From VRUE01 sp963737575 (lineage in GTDB: Bacteria > Actinomycetota > Thermoleophilia > Solirubrobacterales > 70-9): 64,000 nt of DNA. Every line of letters begins with the position of its first letter. Position 1 is the stretch's first letter. The notes under the pieces were generated by a model. It worked only from the letters and a program-made list of their open reading frames with translations. It was not told the origin of the DNA and did no database searches. A program made the position numbers and the translations under genes. Shown here one piece after another: positions 58,694 to 64,000 of the stretch. Location: NCBI GenBank assembly GCA_963737575.1, contig CAVTTJ010000005.1, positions 806,001 to 870,000 on the forward strand, in the 5' to 3' direction.

Positions 58694-60265
58694 AGGTGCT
58701 GGTGAGAGAGAAGATCGCCGACTCGGGGATCGACCTGCTGCGGGAGAGCTTCGAGGTCGACCTCGGCTTCGAGATGTCCGAGGAAGAGCTGCGGGAGGCG
58801 ATCGGCTCCTACGACGCCCTCCTCGTCCGCTCGGCGACGAAGGTGACCGAGGACCTGATCGGCCGCGCCGAGCGGCTGAAGGTCATCGGCCGGGCCGGCA
58901 CCGGGGTCGACAACGTCGACATCCCGGCCGCGACCAGGCGCGGGATCGTCGTCGCAAACGCCCCCGAATCGAACTCCGTCGCCGCCGCCGAGCACACACT
59001 GGCGCTGATGCTCGCCCTCTGCCGCAACATCCCCCAGGCCCAGGCGACGCTCGTCGCGGGAGCCTGGGAGCGATCGCGCTTCAAGGGCTCCGAGCTCTAC
59101 GGCAAGAAGCTCGGGGTGATCGGGTTCGGTCGGATCGGCCAGCTCGTCGCCCGGCGCGCGCAGAGCTTCGAGATGGAGGTGATCGCCTACGACAAGTTCG
59201 TCTCTGCCGAGCGCTTCCGCGAGCTCGGCGTCGAGGGGGCGGAGGAGATCGAGGACCTGCTCGGCGCCGCCGACATCGTCACCCTCCACGTGCCGAAGAC
59301 GCCCGAGACGATCGACCTGATCGACGCCTCCTCGATCGCCGCGATGAAGGACGGCGCCCGCCTCGTCAACTGTGCCCGGGGCGAGCTCGTCGACCTCGAC
59401 GCCCTGCTCGAGGGCCTCGGAGTCCGGGAAGCTCGCCGGCGCCGCCCTCGACGTCTTCCCGTCGGAGCCGTTCACCGAGCACCCGATCTTCGCCCGCGAC
59501 GAAGTCGTCGTCACCCCCCATCTCGGCGCCTCGACCGCCGAGGCTCAGGACCGGGCCGGGATGGTCACTGCGGAACAGGTCACCGCGGCGCTCAGCGGCG
59601 GCGTCGTCACCAACGCGGTCAACATCGCCGCCGTCCGGCCCGAGGAGATGGAGGCGCTGGCGCCCTTCGTCCCGCTCTGCGAAAAGCTCGGGCGCCTCGC
59701 CCAGGGTTTGGGGGACGGCTCGATCGGACGCGTCACCGCCGAGTTCCGGGGCCGGATCGCGACCCACGACACCCGCCTGCTCGGGATCGCGGTCCTGGTC
59801 GGGGTCCTCTCCGGTCACACCGAGGAGCCGGTCAATCTCGTCAACGCGCCGCAGATGGCCGAGGAGCGCGGGATCGAGCTGACCGAGACGAAGGACACCG
59901 GCTCCGAGGACTTCACCGAGCTCGTCACGGTCCGGATCGGGGACCAGGAGGCGGGAGTGTCGGGAACCGGGGTCGGCCCCCGCAACGTGCCATACCTGGT
60001 CTCGGTCTGGGGAGAGAGCTTCTATCTGCCGTTCGCCGACCACCTGACGGTCTTCCGCTACGCCGACCAGCCGGGGATGATCGGCCGCGTCGGCTCGGTG
60101 TTCGGCGAGCAGGGCGTAAACATCGTCTCCGCCGCGGTCGGCGCCTCGGTCGGCGGCGAGCAGGCGGTGATGGCGCTCACCACCGACGCGCCCGTGCGCG
60201 AGGAGACGACCTCGAAGATCCTCGAGCTCGACGGGTTCTCGCTGGGCCGCTCGGTCGACCTCTAG
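58690..60265 (+). CDS. serA: D-3-phosphoglycerate dehydrogenase, one extra base
   Basis: SerA starts serine synthesis. From GTG 58690 it has the catalytic domain, the NAD fold KLGVIGFGRIGQLVARRAQ, and GARLVNCARGELVDLDAL. One extra base near 59420 then shifts the frame; the next frame resumes with SGKLAGAALDVFPSEPFTEH and HPIFARDEVVVTPHLGAST, the intermediate domain and a C-terminal ACT domain (RYADQPGMIGRVGSVFGEQG). Removing one G gives 524 residues, the long actinobacterial form. I treat the shift as an error in the sequence. Confidence 0.92.
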
Positions 60266-60280
60266 ATAGGGTCTTCAGCC

Positions 60281-61315
60281 GTGAAGGCGGTCGTCCTGAC
60301 AGGCACCGGGGGCCCCGACGTGCTTCGCGTGCAGGAGAAGCCCGAGCCCACCGTCGGTGCCGGCGAGGTCCGGATCGCGGTCAGGGCGGCGGGTGTGAAC
60401 TTCGCCGAGACGCTGGCCCGGGTCGGGCTCTATCCGGACGCGCCGAAGACCCCCTGCGTCCTCGGCTACGAGGTCGCGGGAGAGATCGAGTCGGTGGGAG
60501 ACGGGGTCGCGTCGCATTCGGTCGGGGAACGGGTGATGGCCTTCACGCGGTTCGGTGGCCAAGCTGAGCTCGTCAGCGTCCCGGTCGAGCAGGTCCTGCC
60601 GTTGCCCGAGCGACTGAGCTTCGAGCAGGGAGCGGCCTTCCCCGTCAACTACGGCACCGCATACGCGGCGCTGGTGATCATGGGCGGCCTCCGTGAGGGC
60701 GATCGGGTGCTCGTCCACGCCGCGGCCGGGGGCGTCGGCATCGCGGCGACCCAGGTCTGCCGTAACGCCGGTGCCGGCCTGCTGATCGGCACCGCCTCGG
60801 CCGCCAAGCACGACGCCATCAGCGCCCAGGGCGTCACCGACCCGATCGACTATCGGACGCAGGACTTCGAGCGCGAGGTGATGCGGATCACGGGCAACGA
60901 GGGGGTCGACCTGGTGATCGACGCTCAGGGCCCGACGAGCTTCCGCAAGGACTACCGGCTGCTGCGGCCCGGCGGCCGCCTCGTCATGTACGGGATCTCT
61001 GAGATCAGCAGCGGCGGCAGGCGCGATCTGCCCGCGACACTACGGGCGCTGGCGAAGATGCCGCGGGCGACCTGGCCGTGGTGGAAGAGCCTTACCGCCA
61101 TGAACGAGAACAAGGGCGTGTTCGGCCTCAACCTGCTCAAGTGGTGGGACGTCGAGGGCGATACTCGCCGGGTGATCGAGCCGCTGATGAGCGACCTCGA
61201 AGCGGGCAGGCTGGAGCCGGTGGTCGCCGCCTCGTTCCCCTTCGATAGTGCCGGAGACGCCCATCGACTAATCGCCGAGCGCCGCAACGTCGGCAAGGTT
61301 GTTCTGTTTCCCTAG
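60281..61315 (+). CDS. Zinc-independent medium-chain reductase (quinone oxidoreductase-like)
   Basis: The 344-residue protein from GTG 60281 has the GroES-like domain (VRIAVRAAGVNFAETLARVG) and the nucleotide-binding AAAGGVGIAATQVCRNAG. It lacks the zinc ligands of alcohol dehydrogenases. It is near VAT-1/quinone oxidoreductase relatives (RALAKMPRATWPWWKSLTAM, FGLNLLKWWD). It likely reduces quinones or enones with NADPH. It stands alone after serA. Confidence 0.85.
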   Translation: MKAVVLTGTGGPDVLRVQEKPEPTVGAGEVRIAVRAAGVNFAETLARVGLYPDAPKTPCVLGYEVAGEIESVGDGVASHSVGERVMAFTRFGGQAELVSVPVEQVLPLPERLSFEQGAAFPVNYGTAYAALVIMGGLREGDRVLVHAAAGGVGIAATQVCRNAGAGLLIGTASAAKHDAISAQGVTDPIDYRTQDFEREVMRITGNEGVDLVIDAQGPTSFRKDYRLLRPGGRLVMYGISEISSGGRRDLPATLRALAKMPRATWPWWKSLTAMNENKGVFGLNLLKWWDVEGDTRRVIEPLMSDLEAGRLEPVVAASFPFDSAGDAHRLIAERRNVGKVVLFP

Positions 61316-61349
61316 TGGGGGCCTTACCGAGTCAGGGGTCGGCCGTTCT

Positions 61350-61898
61350 ATGAAGAAGGCCATATTCATCTCGCTCGCGATCGCGGCGACATTCGTGTCA
61401 TCGGTGTCGGCCGCTGCCCCCGCATCGTTCACCGTCCTGCTTGCCGGCGGGTCGGCCTCGAACACGATTCATGTCTGGTTGACACCCGACGGCCGCGACT
61501 ACGTGATCGACTCCGTCGTCCCGCTCGAAGTCGGCGGGGAAGTCTGCACCAATCCGGAAGGCGTTCCCAACGAGCTCATCTGCGCGGCGCCCCCGATCGC
61601 CGGCTTTGAAATGAACGCCGACGGTGGCGATGACAGCGTCACGGTCTCGCGGGGCGTGACGATCCCGATCACGGTGCGCGGAGGCACCGGCCGCGACACG
61701 CTGACCGGGGGTTCCGGCGACGACAAACTGATCGGAGGCCCTGGGCCGGACCGGCTGATCGGCGGCCCCGGCGACGACGTCCTGATCGGCGGGCCGGGCT
61801 CCGACGTCCTGATCGGTGGCAGCGGCAACGACACGCTGCTGTCCGGCCCCGGGTTCGACTTCGACCACGGCGGCCCCGGCAAAAACATCGTCAAATAG
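61350..61898 (+). CDS. Secreted RTX-type calcium-binding repeat protein
   Basis: From ATG 61350 the 182-residue protein has a signal peptide (KKAIFISLAIAATFVSSVSA). A beta domain of about 90 residues has two cysteines, and the last 65 residues are RTX nonapeptide repeats: GGTGRDTLTGGSGDDKLIGG, GPGPDRLIGGPGDDVLIGG, GSGNDTLL. The repeats coil into a calcium-binding beta-roll. Surface or matrix association is likely; RTX exporters are not present here, and the Sec signal suggests ordinary secretion. Confidence 0.8.
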   Translation: MKKAIFISLAIAATFVSSVSAAAPASFTVLLAGGSASNTIHVWLTPDGRDYVIDSVVPLEVGGEVCTNPEGVPNELICAAPPIAGFEMNADGGDDSVTVSRGVTIPITVRGGTGRDTLTGGSGDDKLIGGPGPDRLIGGPGDDVLIGGPGSDVLIGGSGNDTLLSGPGFDFDHGGPGKNIVK

Positions 61899-61904
61899 GC
61901 GCCG

Positions 61905-63317
61905 CTATCCCGCGGCCGGCTCGGTCACGCTCTCCTGGCCGCGGCTCCAGATCCTGCCGCCGACGAACAGGAGGGCGATCAGGAACCCGACCAGCGCCAG
62001 GATCGCGTCAAGCCGGAATCCCGCCTGGATCCCGTCGACGAAGGTTTCCTGTGAGGAGAAGACGGTCGTCGTCAGCCCGAGCCCGATCGACCCGCCCGCG
62101 ATCTGGAACATGTAGATGATCCCGCCGGCGAGGCTGGTCTGCGATTCGTCGACCGAGGTGACCCCCGCCGTGGTGGCGGTCGGGTAGAAGGTCCCGATCC
62201 CGATTCCGAGCACGATCATCCCCGCGACCAGCGAGCCGTAACCGGAGCCGGCGTCGACCATCGAGAAGGCGAACGGGGCGATCGTGATGCAGGCGGCGCC
62301 GATCACGACGAGGAGCTTGGCGCCGATGCGGTTGTAGAGGGGACCGGCGACGAACGAGACCAGCGCGAAGGTCGCCAGGAACGGCAGCATCCCGACCCCG
62401 GCTTCGAGCGGCGTGTAGCCGAGTTGCTTCTGCATGAACTGCGGCAGGTAGAGCAGCGACGCGAAGAAGGTCGCCGAGACGAAGAGGATCGCCAGGCAGG
62501 AGGCGCGGAAGCTCTCGTTGCGGATGACGTCGCGCGGGATCAGGGCGCCGCTGCCGGCGCGGCGCTCGATCGGCAGAAAGGCGATGATCAGGACCAGGGC
62601 GATCGCCAGCAGGGCGATCGTCTTCGGGTCGCCCCAGCCCCAGTCGTCGACCTGGTCGAGCGCGATCAGCAGCGAGACGAGGCCGAAGGAGATCGCCGAG
62701 ACGCCCGCGTAGTCGATCCTCTGCCTCTCGACCTCGGGCTCCGAGATGTGGACGAAGTAGTAGGTGACGACGACCGCGAAGATCGCGATCGGAACGTTGG
62801 CGAAGAAGATCCAGCGCCAGGTGAGCAGGTCGGTGAAGACCCCGCCGACCAGCGGGCCGACGGCGTTGCCGAGGCCGGCGGCGCCGATGATGATGCCCCC
62901 GGCCAGCCCCGCCTTCTCTTCGGGCAGGATCTCGTAGGTCATTCCGAGGATCGCCGGCCACATCAGGGCGCCGCCGATGCCCATCAGGACCCGGGTGAAG
63001 ATCAGGAAGGTCTCGGTCGGGGCGGCGCCCCCGAGGGCAGACATCGAGGCGAAGATCGCAGTGCCGACGAAGAACGCCCGGCGCCGGCCGAACATGTCCG
63101 CCAGGCGGCCGCCGGTCACGATCAGGACCCCGAAGGTCAGCGCGTAGGCGTTGATCACCCACTGCATCGTGTTGACGTTGGTGTGGAAGTCCTGCTCCAT
63201 CGTCGGGATCGCGACGTTGATCGCCGAGAAGTCGTTGGCGATCACGACGACGCTGAGGCCCATCGCGACCAGCGCGAGCCAGGGCGTGGGGGCCGATCCG
63301 CCGGAGCGGGACTCCAT
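61905..63317 (-). CDS. MFS multidrug exporter (EmrB/QacA-type)
   Basis: The 470-residue DHA2-family transporter has about 14 membrane helices. The signatures are NVAIPTMEQDFHTN, GGRLADMFGRRRAFFVG (motif A), GIGGALMWPAILGMTYEILP and GAAGLGNAVGPLVGGVFTDL (motif C). TAGGCT on the minus strand (63324-63329) ends six bases before ATG 63317, so the mRNA is probably leaderless. Exported drugs cannot be predicted. It is divergent from the leuA leader region. Confidence 0.9.
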   Translation of the reverse strand: MESRSGGSAPTPWLALVAMGLSVVVIANDFSAINVAIPTMEQDFHTNVNTMQWVINAYALTFGVLIVTGGRLADMFGRRRAFFVGTAIFASMSALGGAAPTETFLIFTRVLMGIGGALMWPAILGMTYEILPEEKAGLAGGIIIGAAGLGNAVGPLVGGVFTDLLTWRWIFFANVPIAIFAVVVTYYFVHISEPEVERQRIDYAGVSAISFGLVSLLIALDQVDDWGWGDPKTIALLAIALVLIIAFLPIERRAGSGALIPRDVIRNESFRASCLAILFVSATFFASLLYLPQFMQKQLGYTPLEAGVGMLPFLATFALVSFVAGPLYNRIGAKLLVVIGAACITIAPFAFSMVDAGSGYGSLVAGMIVLGIGIGTFYPTATTAGVTSVDESQTSLAGGIIYMFQIAGGSIGLGLTTTVFSSQETFVDGIQAGFRLDAILALVGFLIALLFVGGRIWSRGQESVTEPAAG

Positions 63318-63329
63318 GCGCCAAGCCTA

Positions 63330-63357
63330 TTGCGGGCGGCGGATCGTGCGCTAAGCT
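63330..63357 (+). promoter_or_regulatory. Predicted promoter of the leuA leader
   Basis: TTGCGG (63330-63335) and TAAGCT (63352-63357) are 16 bp apart. Transcription would start near 63364, three bases before the leader-peptide ATG. It overlaps the divergent promoter of the MFS gene. Confidence 0.5.
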
Positions 63358-63366
63358 GATCAGCGA

Positions 63367-63426
63367 ATGACGCACCGGCTCGACAGCCTTGCGCTTCTCC
63401 TTCTCCTCCCCCTTCGGGGGGAATAG
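63367..63426 (+). CDS. Leucine-rich leader peptide for leuA attenuation
   Basis: ATG 63367 opens a 19-codon ORF reading MTHRLDSLALLLLLPLRGE. Eight of 19 residues are leucine, five of them consecutive, and it ends 67 nt before leuA. Leu-rich leader peptides before leuA are known in actinobacteria and enterobacteria. Here the codons CTC CTT CTC at 63397-63405 are the exact complement of GAGAAGGAG at 63476-63484, the leuA Shine-Dalgarno region. A ribosome stalled on these Leu codons would free the Shine-Dalgarno. This is inferred from base pairing only. Confidence 0.8.
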   Translation: MTHRLDSLALLLLLPLRGE

Positions 63427-63448
63427 CGCTGGGCGGCGCGTGAGCCGC
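63408..63448 (+). promoter_or_regulatory. Leader hairpins between leader peptide and leuA
   Basis: CCCCC (63408-63412) pairs with GGGGG (63416-63420) inside the end of the leader ORF. A second stem, GCGGC (63433-63437) with GCCGC (63444-63448), follows. An alternative GCGC/GCGC pair (63426-63429 with 63436-63439) would compete with the second stem. No T-run follows, so control of translation or Rho entry is more likely than intrinsic termination. Confidence 0.5.
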
Positions 63449-63493
63449 GAGAGAAAAGGTCATTCGAGTCAAGGCGAGAAGGAGGTAGGTCCA

Positions 63494-64000
63494 GTGGCAG
63501 CATCAGACGGCGCAAACCGCGTCCACATATTCGACACGACCCTGCGAGACGGCGAGCAGTCGCCCGGGATCTCGCTCAACACCGCCGAGAAGGTCGAGAT
63601 CGCCCAGCAGCTGGCGCGGCTCGGCGTCGACGTGATCGAGGCCGGCTTCCCGATCACCTCGCCCGGCGACTTCGAGGCCGTCGAGGCGATCTCCCGTGGC
63701 GTCGAGGGGCCCGTCGTTTGCGGCCTCGCCCGCACCCACAAGGCCGACATCGACGCTGCCTGGGGGGCGATCAAGGACGCCCAGCGCCCCCGGATCCACA
63801 CCTTCATCTCGACCTCGGACATCCACATCGAGCACCAGCTGCAGACCGATCGCGAGGACGTCAAGGGCCAGGCCCGCGCCGCCGTGGCGCTGGCCCGCTC
63901 CTACTGCTCCGACGTCGAGTTCTCGCCGATGGACGCGACCAGGGCCGACGTCGAGTTCACCGCCGAGGTCTGCGCGATCGCGGTCGAGGAGGGCGCGACC
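63494..64000 (+). CDS. leuA: 2-isopropylmalate synthase, 3'-truncated by the window edge
   Basis: LeuA condenses 2-ketoisovalerate with acetyl-CoA, the committed step of leucine synthesis. From GTG 63494, with a near-perfect AAGGAGGT (63479-63486) upstream, 169 codons are visible: VHIFDTTLRDGEQSPGISL (catalytic Arg/Asp), DVIEAGFPITSPGDFEAVEA, CGLARTHKAD and HTFISTSDIHIEHQLQ. The catalytic barrel continues beyond the window, so the C-terminal regulatory domain is not seen. Homocitrate or citramalate synthase is less likely given the Leu-rich leader peptide. Confidence 0.92.
   Translation, partial: MAASDGANRVHIFDTTLRDGEQSPGISLNTAEKVEIAQQLARLGVDVIEAGFPITSPGDFEAVEAISRGVEGPVVCGLARTHKADIDAAWGAIKDAQRPRIHTFISTSDIHIEHQLQTDREDVKGQARAAVALARSYCSDVEFSPMDATRADVEFTAEVCAIAVEEGAT

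Overview
The window looks like chromosomal DNA of a high-GC actinobacterium. The best match to what I know is class Thermoleophilia (Solirubrobacterales-like). This rests on the GC-rich codon use, the many ATGA/GTGA gene overlaps, and two secreted proteins that begin LTYANVMAT and carry decapeptide repeats, a family I associate with that order. No search could be run, so the taxonomy is an inference. No rRNA, tRNA, CRISPR array or insertion sequence is visible.

Layout. 1-6.2 kb: arginine biosynthesis, argC(partial)-J-B-D, two small accessory genes, argG and a small membrane protein. 6.3-18.8 kb: a secreted Rpf-like muralytic protein, a decapeptide-repeat surface protein, dnaE, a cysteine-rich orphan, an acyl-CoA dehydrogenase, nfo (endonuclease IV), two thioredoxin-fold proteins, gltX, an HDOD-LuxR regulator and a receiver-like LuxR regulator. 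18.8-22.9 kb: an Rrf2 regulator whose last codons are the attachment site of a decayed 3.7-kb prophage. Both att cores, both sets of integrase arm sites and fragments of capsid, tail and integrase genes remain. 22.9-26.1 kb: small membrane and surface proteins and a secreted glucose/sorbosone dehydrogenase-like protein. 26.1-32.8 kb: cysK-cysE, an intein-containing pcrA, folD and a proline-rich membrane protein. 32.8-44.2 kb: a GMC oxidoreductase, gatCAB, an operon of one GT2 and two GT-C glycosyltransferases, and a divergent UDP-sulfoquinovose synthase. 44.3-46.7 kb: ilvB-ilvN, split by a 160-bp imperfect palindrome. 46.7-56.0 kb: menaquinone synthesis (menF, menD, menC, a beta-propeller gene, menA, menB, menE). 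56.0-64.0 kb: ilvC, a cupin, serC-serA, a quinone oxidoreductase-like gene, a secreted RTX-repeat protein, an MFS exporter, and leuA (partial) behind a leucine-rich leader peptide.

How it works together. Amino-acid supply dominates: Arg, Cys, Ser, and Val/Leu/Ile through ilvB, ilvN, ilvC and leuA. Menaquinone synthesis, Gln-tRNA/Asn-tRNA amidation (gatCAB with gltX) and DNA maintenance (dnaE, pcrA, nfo) make up most of the rest. Many genes have a TAnnnT hexamer ending 6-9 nt before the start codon and no Shine-Dalgarno, which is the layout of leaderless mRNAs.

The most unusual signals are: (1) a leucine leader peptide whose Leu codons are perfectly complementary to the leuA Shine-Dalgarno region; (2) a 72-nt dispersed linker repeat that overlaps the stop of one gene and the start of the next by four bases on each side; (3) the ilvB/ilvN palindrome; (4) the prophage that rebuilds the Rrf2 C-terminus; and (5) a palindromic repeat next to a duplicated menD 3' end. 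Five otherwise intact genes each carry exactly one extra nucleotide, which more likely reflects sequencing error than biology.
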